64,000 bases of DNA from assembly GCA_036226585.1 (NCBI GenBank), contig CP108997.1:248001-312000 (forward strand), written 5' to 3'. The stretch's first letter is position 1, and each line of letters opens with the position of its first letter. The DNA is from Streptomyces sp. NBC_00708 (GTDB lineage: Bacteria; Actinomycetota; Actinomycetes; Streptomycetales; Streptomycetaceae). The position numbers and the translations under genes were made by a program. Positions 30,129 to 37,924 of the stretch are shown piece by piece. A model generated the notes under the pieces. That model made no database searches. It worked only from the letters and a program-made list of their open reading frames with translations, and had not been told where the DNA came from.

Positions 30129-30923
30129 ATGGATGACCAGGCGAAAGTGGCACTTGCGGCCGCGGTAGTGGGCGGCTATGTGCTGGGCCGGACCAAGAAG
30201 GGCCGGATGGCCCTGACCGTGGCGACGTACCTGGCGGGCAGACGGTTCGGGCTCGAACCCCGCCAGCTCGCCGCGGAGGGCGTGCGCCGCCTCGGCGAAG
30301 TCCCCCAGTTCGCCGAGCTCCAGGAGCAGCTGAGGGGCGAAGTGATGGACGCGGGCCGCAAGGCCGTGACCGCGGCGGCCAACCGCAGCATGGCGTCACT
30401 GGCCGACACGATCAGCGATCGCACCGCGCGCCTCATCGAAGGTCCGGGCGAGGAGGACGTGAACGAAGAGGAGGCGGAGGGCGAGGACGCCTCGTACGAG
30501 GACGAGGAGGAGCCCTGGGACGAGGACGAGGACGAGGACGAGGACTACGAGGACGAGGGAGAAGAGGAAGAAGAGGAAGAAGAGGAACCGGAGCCGGAGG
30601 AGGAACAGGCACCTCCCCGCCGGCGGCCGGCCCGTAAGGGCGACGCCGCAAAGGCACCGGCCAAGAAGTCCGCGAAGAAGGCGGCGAAGAAGACCGCTCC
30701 GGCCAAGAAGGCGGCACCCGCCAAGAAGTCCGCCGCGAAGAAGGCCTCCGCGAAGAAGCAGGCGGCCAAGAAGAGCGCGCCCGCCAGGAAGGCGGCACCG
30801 AAGAAGACGGCACCCGCCAAGAAGTCCGCGGCCAAGAAGACCGCTCCGGCGAAGAAGACCGCCGCGAAGAAGACGTCGTCGTCCAAGCGGACCGCTTCCA
30901 AGCGTGCCGATCGTCGGAGGTAG
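30129..30923 (+). CDS. gvpY: GvpY-like protein with acidic and histone-like basic blocks
   Basis: Occupies the gvpY position of the streptomycete operon. 264 residues in three parts. Residues 1-105 form a moderately hydrophobic helical domain (ALAAAVVGGYVLGRTKKGRMAL). Residues 106-159 are almost pure Asp/Glu. Residues 164-264 are Lys/Ala/Pro repeats (AKKTAPAKKAAPAKK type) like the tails of histone H1-like proteins. The function of GvpY is not established. The strongly opposed charge blocks suggest interaction with DNA, RNA or the acidic tail of the next protein; this is inference. Confidence 0.85.
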   Translation: MDDQAKVALAAAVVGGYVLGRTKKGRMALTVATYLAGRRFGLEPRQLAAEGVRRLGEVPQFAELQEQLRGEVMDAGRKAVTAAANRSMASLADTISDRTARLIEGPGEEDVNEEEAEGEDASYEDEEEPWDEDEDEDEDYEDEGEEEEEEEEEPEPEEEQAPPRRRPARKGDAAKAPAKKSAKKAAKKTAPAKKAAPAKKSAAKKASAKKQAAKKSAPARKAAPKKTAPAKKSAAKKTAPAKKTAAKKTSSSKRTASKRADRRR

Positions 30924-30929
30924 CGAGTC

Positions 30930-32003
30930 ATGGCCAGGACAGAACAAGACGAGCAGGACGATGCGCAGGACGAGTCCGGCACGGAGTCGGGCTTCGGCCG
31001 GCTCCGCGAGGAGCTCTCCGGCTTCCTCAGCGCGAAAGTGGAAGATCTCGCGGGGAAGGCGAGCGAAAAGCTCAGCGATGTCGCGGGCCAGCTGACGGAC
31101 TCCGCCGAGAGCGGGTCGATGCCGGCCATCGCCTCCCGCGTCCTCCAGGGCGAGTCCCCGCTGAAGTCATTCGTCTCCGAGAAGGCCAAGGGCGTGAAGG
31201 ACAACGTCACGGAGAAGGCCAAGGAGGCGTTCGGCGGCGGCAAGGGGAAGAGCAAGTCGGGTGGCGGCGGCAAGTCGATGAACATCGTCGAGGTACTCGA
31301 TGTCGGTGTGCCGCTGCGCACGGCGTACGACTACTGGACCCAGTACGACAAGTTCAGCAGCTTCGCGAAGGGTGTCCAGGACGTATCGACGAGCGACGAG
31401 GCCACGAGCGACTGGAAGGTCAAGATCGGGCCGTCCTCGCGCAGCTTCAAGGCGACCGTCCAGGAACAGATCCCCGACGAGCGCATCGTGTGGACGTCGG
31501 AGGGCCCCAAGGGCACCACGCGCGGCGCCGTCAGCTTCCACGAGCTGACGCCGAACCTGACGCGCATCGTGCTGGTCGTCGAGTACTACCCGTCGGGCTT
31601 CTTCGAGAAGACGGGCAACCTCTGGCGCGTCCAGGGGCGCCGTATCCGCCTGGACTTCAAGCACTTCCAGCGGTACGTCACGCTCACCGACGAGGAGCCC
31701 GAAGCCTGGCGCGGCGAGATCCGCGACGGTGAGGTCGTCGTCTCCCACGAGGACGCCGTGGCCGAGGAGGAGGAGTCCGAGGGCGACGAGAAGGAGCCGG
31801 AGGACGACGAGGACTACGAGGACGAGGACTACGAGGACGGGGACGAGGACTACGAGGAGGACGAGGACGAGGAGGACGAGGACGAGTGGGAGGACGAGGA
31901 GGAACCGGAAGACGAAGAGGAGGAGGAAGAGGAAGACGAGGACGCGGAGGAGCCCGAGCCCGCTCCCACCAGGCGGCGCGGGCGGAGGTCCCGGCGTGAC
32001 TGA
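30930..32003 (+). CDS. gvpZ: GvpZ-like SRPBCC-domain protein with acidic tail
   Basis: 357 residues at the gvpZ position. Residues 1-115 are a charged, helical, Gly/Lys-ended region. Residues 117-265 form an SRPBCC/polyketide-cyclase-like fold starting MNIVEVLDVGVPLRTAYDYW and including WTSEGPKGTTRGAVSF. Residues from about 275 to 345 are nearly all Asp/Glu with scattered Tyr, ending in a short Arg patch ([10 protein letters not shown]). SRPBCC folds bind hydrophobic ligands, but no ligand is known for GvpZ. The low-complexity GAG/GAC codon runs encode the acidic tail. gvpJ starts inside its last codons. Confidence 0.87.
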   Translation: MARTEQDEQDDAQDESGTESGFGRLREELSGFLSAKVEDLAGKASEKLSDVAGQLTDSAESGSMPAIASRVLQGESPLKSFVSEKAKGVKDNVTEKAKEAFGGGKGKSKSGGGGKSMNIVEVLDVGVPLRTAYDYWTQYDKFSSFAKGVQDVSTSDEATSDWKVKIGPSSRSFKATVQEQIPDERIVWTSEGPKGTTRGAVSFHELTPNLTRIVLVVEYYPSGFFEKTGNLWRVQGRRIRLDFKHFQRYVTLTDEEPEAWRGEIRDGEVVVSHEDAVAEEEESEGDEKEPEDDEDYEDEDYEDGDEDYEEDEDEEDEDEWEDEEEPEDEEEEEEEDEDAEEPEPAPTRRRGRRSRRD

Positions 32004-32361
32004 CCTCGACTTCCGGCAGGACGCCTACGCGCCCTCCGGTCCGCAGACCACCAACCTCGCCGACATCCTCGAACGCGTCCTGGACAAGGGCATCGTCATC
32101 GCCGGCGACATCAAGATCGACCTGCTGGACATCGAGCTGCTCACCATCCGACTGCGCCTCTTCGTCGCCTCCGTCGACACGGCGAAGAAGGCCGGCATCG
32201 ACTGGTGGGAGACCGATCCCGCGCTCAGTTCGCACGCGGCGCGCAACGCCCTCCAGGACGAGAACCGGGAGCTGCGCGCCCGTCTGGAAGCCCTGGAGTC
32301 GGGGACGTCCGACGCGCAGGAGCCGCAGGAGTCCGGAACGAAGCCCTCGTCCCGGAGATGA
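31996..32361 (+). CDS. gvpJ: Gas vesicle protein GvpJ
   Basis: Minor GvpA-fold protein, possibly at the vesicle tips or nucleation complex. 121 residues; NLADILERVLDKGIVIAGDIKIDLLDIELLTIRLRL is the conserved core (described here by its blocks NLADILERVLDKG and DIELLTIRLRL), followed by VASVDTAKKAGIDWW and a short coiled coil (ENRELRARLEALE). GTG 31996 has a GGAGG site and overlaps the gvpZ end by 8 bp. Confidence 0.93.
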   Translation: MTDLDFRQDAYAPSGPQTTNLADILERVLDKGIVIAGDIKIDLLDIELLTIRLRLFVASVDTAKKAGIDWWETDPALSSHAARNALQDENRELRARLEALESGTSDAQEPQESGTKPSSRR

Positions 32362-32390
32362 ACCGAGGCGAACCGAGGAGAACCGAGTTC

Positions 32391-33185
32391 ATGACCGAGG
32401 ACATCCCCGCGCCCGCCGGCGCCGAGGCCGTCTACGTCTACGCGGTGTGCCGTGCCGAGGAGCCACCCGTCCTCACGGGGCCGTCGGGCGTCACGTGCGA
32501 GAGCCCCCTGCGCGCGCTGGCCGTGGGCCCGGCGCTCACGGCGGTGGTGCAGACCGTACGGGCGGCGGATTTCACCGACGAGGCGTGGCAGGCGCGCCTC
32601 GCGGACGAGCCCGAGCTCGAACGGTACGCGCGGGCCCATCACGAGGTCGTGTGCGCGGTGGCGGCCCGGTACCCGACGGTGCCTCTCCCGCTGGCGACGC
32701 TGTACCACGACGAGCAGCGGGCGCGGGCCGCGCTGGCCCGGGAGTCGCAGCGCTTCCACGCGGCCCTGGAGCGTACGGCGGACCACTCCGAGTGGGGCGT
32801 GAAGGTGTACGTGGCCGACGCACCGGCCCGGCAGGCCGCCGAAGCCGCCCCGCAGCGCCCCGCCTCCGGGGCCGGCCGGGCCTATCTCGACCGGAAACGG
32901 GGCCTCCGGGACCGGCGCGAGCGGCAGCGGACGGACGCGCTGCGGATCGCCGAGGTCGTGGACGCGGGCGTCAGCGGTCTGGCCGCGGCGTCGCGCAGGC
33001 TCCCGCCGCACGGCGCGCGCGGACCGGACGAATGGCGCACCCAGGTGCTCAACGCCACCTATCTGGTGGCCGAGGACCGCGCGGCGGAGCTGGCCCGGCT
33101 GGCCCAGAGCCTCCGGGAAGGGACGGGGGCGCAGGTCGAGCTGTCGGGGCCCTGGGTCCCGTACTCCTTCGTGGGCGAGGTGTAG
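32391..33185 (+). CDS. gvpL: Gas vesicle protein GvpL (GvpF/L family)
   Basis: Second GvpF/L-family accessory protein, 264 residues. It shares VYVYAVCRAEEP at the N-terminus and the LNATYLVAEDRAAEL block near residue 218 with gvpF upstream. A basic segment near residues 165-185 (LDRKRGLRDRRERQRT) lies between the two family domains. ATG 32391 is preferred for its GAGGAG ribosome site; an ATG at 32358 overlapping the gvpJ stop is an alternative. Confidence 0.92.
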   Translation: MTEDIPAPAGAEAVYVYAVCRAEEPPVLTGPSGVTCESPLRALAVGPALTAVVQTVRAADFTDEAWQARLADEPELERYARAHHEVVCAVAARYPTVPLPLATLYHDEQRARAALARESQRFHAALERTADHSEWGVKVYVADAPARQAAEAAPQRPASGAGRAYLDRKRGLRDRRERQRTDALRIAEVVDAGVSGLAAASRRLPPHGARGPDEWRTQVLNATYLVAEDRAAELARLAQSLREGTGAQVELSGPWVPYSFVGEV

Positions 33186-33187
33186 GG

Positions 33188-33415
33188 GTGGAGCGCGCTG
33201 TCGTGCCGTGGGACGGGCCCGAGCCGCTGAGCGGGCCGATCGGCGTGCCGCTGGTCGATCTGCTGGACCGGGTGCTGGCGACCGGTGTGGTGATCAGCGG
33301 GGACCTGGTCATCGCGATCGCCGACGTGCCTCTCGTACGCCTTTCGCTGCACGCTCTGCTGTCGTCGGTCAGCGAGCGTGTGCCGGCGCCCTGGGCGGAC
33401 GGGGGGCCGTTGTGA
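33188..33415 (+). CDS. gvpS: Gas vesicle protein GvpS
   Basis: 75-residue GvpA-fold paralogue: GVPLVDLLDRVLATGVVISG followed by VIAIADVPLVRLSLHALLSS, matching GvpS/GvpM-type minor proteins. GTG 33188 begins 2 nt after the gvpL stop, and its own stop overlaps the gvpK GTG. Coupled translation of gvpL-gvpS-gvpK is likely. Confidence 0.9.
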   Translation: MERAVVPWDGPEPLSGPIGVPLVDLLDRVLATGVVISGDLVIAIADVPLVRLSLHALLSSVSERVPAPWADGGPL

Positions 33416-33690
33416 CGGACGCGCGGGTCGATCTGGACTCCGGCAAGGTGGGCCAGGACCTGGTCACGCTGGTGCTCACGGTGGTGGAGCTGCTGCGCCA
33501 GCTGATGGAACGGCAGGCGATCCGGCGGATCGACGAGGGTGATCTCACGGACGAGCAGACCGAGGAGATCGGTACCACGCTGATGCTGCTGGAGCAGCGG
33601 ATGACCGAGCTGTGCGAGCAGCACGGTGTGCGGCCCGAGGATCTGAATCTCGACCTCGGGCCGCTCGGGTCGCTGCTGCCGCGCGACTGA
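33412..33690 (+). CDS. gvpK: Gas vesicle protein GvpK
   Basis: Last gene of the operon, 92 residues. GvpK hallmarks are present: LVTLVLTVVELLRQLMERQA, then RRIDEGDLTDEQTEEIG and the C-terminal DLNLDLGPLGSLL. It is mostly helical, and its function in vesicle assembly is not fully known. GTG 33412 overlaps the gvpS stop as GTGA. Confidence 0.93.
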   Translation: MTDARVDLDSGKVGQDLVTLVLTVVELLRQLMERQAIRRIDEGDLTDEQTEEIGTTLMLLEQRMTELCEQHGVRPEDLNLDLGPLGSLLPRD

Positions 33691-33702
33691 CCGAGGGGTG
33701 CT

Positions 33703-33733
33703 CCCCCGCCGGCGGCCACCCGAATGGCGGGGG
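33703..33733 (+). terminator. Hairpin after gvpK
   Basis: CCCCCGCC (33703-33710) pairs with GGCGGGGG (33726-33733) around a 15-nt loop, 13 nt after the gvpK stop. A plausible end of the gas-vesicle operon. Confidence 0.5.
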
Positions 33734-33753
33734 TGCGGGACCCGGAGGAGAGT

Positions 33754-33807
33754 GGGAGAGGGGGCGGAACGCGGCGGAACGACTTCCGTCGGCAGGCCCC
33801 CTCTCCC
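33754..33807. repeat. Second stem-loop between gvpK and the Asp23 gene
   Basis: GGGAGAGGGGGC (33754-33765) is perfectly complementary to 33796-33807. The 30-nt loop contains a smaller CGGAA/TTCCG pair. It ends 26 nt before the next ATG, so it may be a terminator or a leader structure. Confidence 0.5.
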
Positions 33808-33833
33808 CCGACAAGCTTCCGTGTGAGGAACTC

Positions 33834-34289
33834 ATGGCGACCAACGAAAGCGTCAGCGGCACCCGGCTGGAAGGCGGCGCGGCGGGCGGTACACGAGGGA
33901 CGACGACCATCGCGGACAACGTGGTGTCGACGATCGCCGGAATCGCGGTACGCGAGACCGACGGTGTCTACTCCGTCGGCAAGGGCGCTTCACGCGCGCT
34001 CGGAGCCGTCAAGGACAGGGTCTCCCGCTCCAGCGACCCCGGACGGGGCGTCAAGGTGGAGGTCGGCGAGAAGGAGACCGCCATCGACCTCGACATCGTC
34101 GTCGAGTACGGCGCCCCCATCATGGACACGGCGCGCACCATCCGTACGCACGTGACGGACGCGGTGCAGACGATGACCGGTCTCGATGTCGTCGAGATCA
34201 ACATCAACGTGACGGATGTGCATGTCCCGGGTTCGGACGACGACGAGGACGAGGACGAGACGTCCGGCAGTTCCTCGCGCGTCCGGTGA
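33834..34289 (+). CDS. Asp23/Gls24-family stress protein
   Basis: Envelope-stress protein of the alkaline-shock family, 151 residues. The conserved start TTTIADNVVSTIAGIAVRETDG is followed by VYSVG, then KVEVGEKETAIDLDIVVEYG and VVEININVTDVHV; the tail is acidic. ATG 33834 has GAGGAA upstream. In actinomycetes these proteins often sit beside SigB-like sigma factors, as here. It is convergent with the sigma gene, 15 bp away. Confidence 0.9.
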   Translation: MATNESVSGTRLEGGAAGGTRGTTTIADNVVSTIAGIAVRETDGVYSVGKGASRALGAVKDRVSRSSDPGRGVKVEVGEKETAIDLDIVVEYGAPIMDTARTIRTHVTDAVQTMTGLDVVEININVTDVHVPGSDDDEDEDETSGSSSRVR

Positions 34290-34304
34290 ACCGAGGGACA
34301 GTGC

Positions 34305-35177
34305 TCAGTCCTCGGTGAGGATGCCTTCGCGGAGCCTGCCGAGTATGCGGGCGATGAGCCGTGAAACGTGCATCTGGGACAGCCCCAGGCGTTCACCGAT
34401 CTGGGACTGCGTCATCTCCTCGCCGAAGCGCATCTGGACGATGGCACGCTCCCGTTCGTCCAGCGTCTCCAGCAGGGGCGCCAGGGCGTGCAGGTTTTCG
34501 ACCAGCTCCATTCCGGGGTCGCACTCGCCGGTGATGTCCGCGTGGGTGCGGCTGACTCCGCTGGGGCTGTCGGACTCCGCCCCGTCGAGGGGTACGTCGA
34601 GCGAGTGCGCGGTGTAGCCGTTGGAGGCGACCAGTCCCTCGATGACGTCTTCCTCGCTGATGTCGAGGCGTCCGGCCAGTTCGGCGACCGTGGCCTCGCG
34701 CCCGAGGGTGGTGGCGAGTTCCTCCTTGGCCTTGGCGAGGGTGACCCGGAGTTCCTGGAGCCGCCTGGGCACGTGGACGGACCAGGTGGTGTCCCGGAAG
34801 AAGCGCTTGATCTCACCGACGATGTAGGGGATCGCGAATGAGGTGAACTCGACCTCGCGGCTGAGTTCGAAGCGGTCGATGGCCTTGATGAGCCCGATGG
34901 TTCCCACCTGGATGATGTCTTCCATCTGGCCGTTGCCGCGGTTGCGGTAGCGGGCGGCCGCGAAGTGCACCAGGGTGAGGTTCATCTCGATGAGCGTGTT
35001 GCGGGCGTACTGATACTCCGCCGTGCCCTCTTCGAGGGTCTGCAACCGGTCGAAGAACAGCTTGCTGAGTGCACGGGCGTCCTTGGGCGCGACCTTCAGC
35101 GGGTCGGCTATCTCCGGAAGTGCTGCCGGCGCACCGGTCGTGGCCCCCGCCACCTGCGCGGATACGGATGTCGACAT
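34305..35177 (-). CDS. RNA polymerase sigma factor, SigB/SigF/SigG family
   Basis: Group 3 sigma factor for general stress or development, 290 residues. Region 2 includes LIEMNLTLVHFAAARYRNRG, DIIQVGTIGLIKAIDRFE and FTSFAIPYIVGEIKRFFRD; region 3 follows with VPRRLQELR; region 4 near the C-terminus has MTQSQIGERLGLSQMHVSRLIARIL. ATG 35177 is preferred because AAAGGGGA lies 9 nt upstream; longer in-frame forms reach 35258. No anti-sigma (RsbW-type) or anti-anti-sigma gene is adjacent. A candidate promoter of its own class lies upstream (35234-35258). Confidence 0.94.
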   Translation of the reverse strand: MSTSVSAQVAGATTGAPAALPEIADPLKVAPKDARALSKLFFDRLQTLEEGTAEYQYARNTLIEMNLTLVHFAAARYRNRGNGQMEDIIQVGTIGLIKAIDRFELSREVEFTSFAIPYIVGEIKRFFRDTTWSVHVPRRLQELRVTLAKAKEELATTLGREATVAELAGRLDISEEDVIEGLVASNGYTAHSLDVPLDGAESDSPSGVSRTHADITGECDPGMELVENLHALAPLLETLDERERAIVQMRFGEEMTQSQIGERLGLSQMHVSRLIARILGRLREGILTED

Positions 35178-35233
35178 GGCGATCATTCCCCTTTCATCGG
35201 ACATCGGCTGCTTACGCGTGCGCGAAGCTGCGA

Positions 35234-35258
35234 CTACCCGGAGCCATGCGTTCCACAC
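35234..35258 (-). promoter_or_regulatory. Candidate SigB-type promoter of the sigma gene
   Basis: Read on the minus strand: GTGT (35258-35255), 15 bp, GGGTAG (35239-35234). This is close to the streptomycete SigB-class pattern G-N-N-T, 14-16 bp, GGGTA-Y, with G in place of the final pyrimidine. It lies about 57 bp upstream of the chosen ATG and fits autoregulation. Confidence 0.45.
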
Positions 35259-35286
35259 ACGTGTGCGACAAAAGCCGTACCGCTGA

Positions 35287-35317
35287 AGCCCTCTGACGCG
35301 GCGGCGACAAGAGGGCT
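35287..35317 (-). terminator. Hairpin downstream of the NAD(P)H reductase gene
   Basis: AGCCCTCT (35287-35294) pairs with AGAGGGCT (35310-35317) around 15 nt, 18 nt beyond the reductase stop on the minus strand. It separates the reductase gene from the sigma gene. Confidence 0.5.
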
Positions 35318-35334
35318 GAGGGGGAGGAACCCGG

Positions 35335-35937
35335 TCAGCGCGGGGGGTAGGGCGCGTCGGCCAGGACCCGGGCGAGGTGCGCGGCGTTGACGGCCATCGC
35401 GTGGGTGGTGGACCTGACGGCCTCGGGGGTCTGCTCCAGATCCTGGTAGTCGGTCCCGTGCTGGGCCTCCCCGACCCAGTAGCTCACCGCTCCGGGCGCC
35501 AGGGTGAAGCCGAGGTCGTTGAGCCCCTGGAAGACATCGGCGCTCACCTTGTGGGCGCCGTCCTCGTTGCCGACGACGGCCGCCATGGCGACCTTGCCGT
35601 AGGGCAACTGCCGTCCCTGGCCGTCGGTTTCGGAGATGTCCGCGTTCAGCCGTTCCAGCACGCGCTGGCACAGGCTCGACGGATGCCCGAGCCAGATCGG
35701 GGTGGCCAGCAGCAGGATGTCCGCCGCCAGCACCTTCTCGCGCAGCCGGGGCCACTCGTCGCCGTCGCCCATGTCCTGGGCGATCCCGGGCCGCACCTCG
35801 TGGTCGACGATCCGCACCGTTTCGCCCCGCACGCCCAGATCGGTGAGTTCGGCCATGATCTGGTCGGCCAGGAGCTGGCTGCTCGACGGCTTCGGTGACG
35901 GGGAGAGGGTGCAGACGAGCGCGAGTGCTCGGGTCAT
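35335..35937 (-). CDS. NAD(P)H-dependent FMN reductase / flavodoxin-fold oxidoreductase
   Basis: Flavodoxin-like fold enzyme of 200 residues. It begins MTRALALVCTLSPSPKPSSSQ, an FMN-phosphate loop, and continues with ILLLATPIWLGHPSSLCQRVLERL, typical of NADPH-dependent FMN reductases and WrbA relatives. The substrate is unknown. ATG 35937 has a GGAG site; a 39-residue upstream extension has no ribosome site and atypical composition. It is divergent from the PRC-barrel gene, with about 240 bp between starts. Confidence 0.88.
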   Translation of the reverse strand: MTRALALVCTLSPSPKPSSSQLLADQIMAELTDLGVRGETVRIVDHEVRPGIAQDMGDGDEWPRLREKVLAADILLLATPIWLGHPSSLCQRVLERLNADISETDGQGRQLPYGKVAMAAVVGNEDGAHKVSADVFQGLNDLGFTLAPGAVSYWVGEAQHGTDYQDLEQTPEAVRSTTHAMAVNAAHLARVLADAPYPPR

Positions 35938-36176
35938 GAGAGGGGCTCCTGACGGTGCGGGGCTGATGTTCGGAGATCCGGTTCGGGCCGTTCCCCCACC
36001 CGGTCCGGCGCACTTTCCACTATGGGTGTTCCCCGTGGAGTGCGCCCGGTGCAATGGGATACGGCACCACCTTCCCGGCCTTCGCCGAGAAAGTCGCGGA
36101 TTCTCCGTGAATACCGGGCCGGAGGTGGGGCACGCGGAGTTTCGAGAAGCAGTCGATCTCGACGAAGGAGCGTTTT

Positions 36177-36530
36177 ATGAGTGACAACATCTGGGGCTAC
36201 CAGCCGACCTCGGGCCACACCGCCGGTACCGACCTGATCGGTTTCAAGGTCGAAGCCGCCGACGGGAGCATCGGCAAGGTCGACAAGCACTCGGACGAAG
36301 TCGACTCCTCGTACCTCGTGGTGGATACCGGTGTCTGGATCTTCGGCAAGCACGTGCTGCTGCCGGCCGGCACGGTGCGCAGCGTCGACCTGGACGAGCG
36401 CAAGGTCTTCGTCGACCTCACCAAGGAACAGATCAAGAATTCGCCCGAGTTCGACAAGGACAAGCACACGGACGACCCGGGGTATCACGAGGAGATCGGT
36501 GGCTATTACCACGGCCACCGTCGCATCTGA
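36177..36530 (+). CDS. PRC-barrel domain protein
   Basis: 117 residues. A single PRC-barrel spans about residues 18-85 (DLIGFKVEAADGSIGKVDK, SYLVVDTGVWIFGKHVLLP, VDLTKEQIKNSPEF), with a His/Tyr-rich tail (GGYYHGHRRI). PRC-barrels are protein or RNA interaction modules; in streptomycetes such proteins accompany osmotic and oxidative stress genes. The strong GAAGGAG site precedes the ATG. A perfect palindrome follows the stop. Confidence 0.9.
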   Translation: MSDNIWGYQPTSGHTAGTDLIGFKVEAADGSIGKVDKHSDEVDSSYLVVDTGVWIFGKHVLLPAGTVRSVDLDERKVFVDLTKEQIKNSPEFDKDKHTDDPGYHEEIGGYYHGHRRI

Positions 36531-36546
36531 GCCACGGTACAAAAAA

Positions 36547-36580
36547 GGAGGGCCGACCGGGAATTCCCGGTCGGCCCTCC
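36547..36580. terminator. Perfect 34-bp palindromic hairpin
   Basis: The 34 bases are exactly self-complementary, centred on GAATTC, and are preceded by A6 and followed by TTCCGTTTT. It lies 16 nt after the PRC-barrel stop, so the RNA of either strand would form a very stable hairpin with a short U-rich tail on the plus strand. Probably a strong, possibly bidirectional, terminator. Confidence 0.8.
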
Positions 36581-36709
36581 TTCCGTTTTCCCTGTTCCGG
36601 GACCGGGCGGGCCGGTCAGCCGAATGGCGCCCTGAACTGGCGCCCCACAGGGTCCGGGCGGTTGGCTCTTCCCAGTGCGCACACCTCTGCCGGACGGGTG
36701 ATACCCCCC

Positions 36710-37903
36710 ATGACACACTCCCCCACCAGTGACGGTGAAAGGTTGCTGCACGGGCTCCTGGCAGAGGTGCACGCCACGGCGCCGACCGATCTGCCGGCTC
36801 TGGTGAACCGGTATGCGGGACTGCTGGGCCTGCGCCGGGTCGAGATCTACATCGTCGACCTCCAGCAGCAGCGCCTGACCCCGCTCTCGGGCGAGGCGCA
36901 GCTGCGCGTGGACGCGTCCCTGGCCGGGGCGGCCTTCCGCTCCCTGGCGCTGCGTGTCGAGACGACGGACACCGAGACGCTGATCGCCTGGCTGCCGCTG
37001 GTCGACGGGGTGGAGCGGCTGGGGGTCATCGGTGTCCAGGCGGACACGCTGGACAGGACGCTGCTGGAGCGGTGCGGCAGCCTGGCGTCCGTCCTGGCGA
37101 TGGCCATCACGTCGAAGCGCGCGTTCAGTGACCGCTTCGTGCAGCGGGCCCGGACCGAGACGATGACGCTGCCCGCCGAAATGGTGCGGGCCCTGCTGCC
37201 GCCGCGCGCGGTGGGCGAGGACCGCGCGCTGTCCACGGCGGTGCTGGAGCCGGCGTACGAGCTCGGCGGCGACGCCTTCGACCACTCGCTGACGGAGTCC
37301 ACGCTGCACGCCGTGATCCTCGACGCGATGGGCCACAACCTGGCGTCCGGGATGACCAGCGCGATCGCGATGGCCGGCTGCCGCAGTGCCCGGCGCAAGG
37401 GGTCGGGGCTGCGGGAGCTCGTCAAGACGGTCGACCATGTGCTGGCCGAGTGGCTGCCCGACCAGTTCTGCACCGGCATCGCGCTGCAACTGGACATGTC
37501 CAGCGGCATTCTGAGCTGGATCAACTGCGGCCACCCGCCGCCGCTGCTGATCCGGGACAACCGCGTCCTGGACAACGCCCTCGACCGCCCCGGCGAACCG
37601 CCCATGGGCACCCCGGGAATGATCTGCGGCGCGGAACGGGTGCTCCACGAGGTGCCCCTGGAGCCGGGGGACCGCATCCTGCTGTACACCGACGGCGTGA
37701 CCGAGGCCCGGATGGCGGACGGCACCCAGTTCGGTCTGAACCGGTTCACCGCCTCGGTCATCCGGGCCACCGCTGCCGGAGAACCCGCGTCCGAGGCTCT
37801 CCGGCAGCTCATCCACAACATCCGGGAGTACCAGCACGACCGGCTGAGCGACGACGCCACGATCATGATGCTGGAGTGGCGCCCCGGTCCGCCGACAGCC
37901 TAG
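36710..37903 (+). CDS. GAF-like plus PP2C (SpoIIE-type) serine phosphatase
   Basis: 397 residues. Residues 15-130 resemble a GAF sensor domain (LVNRYAGLLGLRRVEIYIVD and ERLGVIGVQAD). Residues about 160-395 form a PP2C/SpoIIE phosphatase with GGDAFDHSL, LDAMGHNLASGM, LYTDGVTEAR and SDDATIMML, i.e. the metal-binding aspartates. Such proteins dephosphorylate anti-anti-sigma factors in partner-switching pathways. Neither an anti-sigma nor an STAS protein is nearby, but a SigB-type sigma gene lies 1.5 kb away. No membrane segment is seen. Confidence 0.9.
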   Translation: MTHSPTSDGERLLHGLLAEVHATAPTDLPALVNRYAGLLGLRRVEIYIVDLQQQRLTPLSGEAQLRVDASLAGAAFRSLALRVETTDTETLIAWLPLVDGVERLGVIGVQADTLDRTLLERCGSLASVLAMAITSKRAFSDRFVQRARTETMTLPAEMVRALLPPRAVGEDRALSTAVLEPAYELGGDAFDHSLTESTLHAVILDAMGHNLASGMTSAIAMAGCRSARRKGSGLRELVKTVDHVLAEWLPDQFCTGIALQLDMSSGILSWINCGHPPPLLIRDNRVLDNALDRPGEPPMGTPGMICGAERVLHEVPLEPGDRILLYTDGVTEARMADGTQFGLNRFTASVIRATAAGEPASEALRQLIHNIREYQHDRLSDDATIMMLEWRPGPPTA

Positions 37904-37924
37904 GGGCCGCCCGGCGGACGGGGC

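Noticed and set aside
30480-31960. GAG/GAC runs as tandem DNA repeats
   Set aside because: They encode Asp/Glu blocks in frame in gvpY and gvpZ and vary in synonymous positions, so they reflect protein composition, not a separate repeat element.
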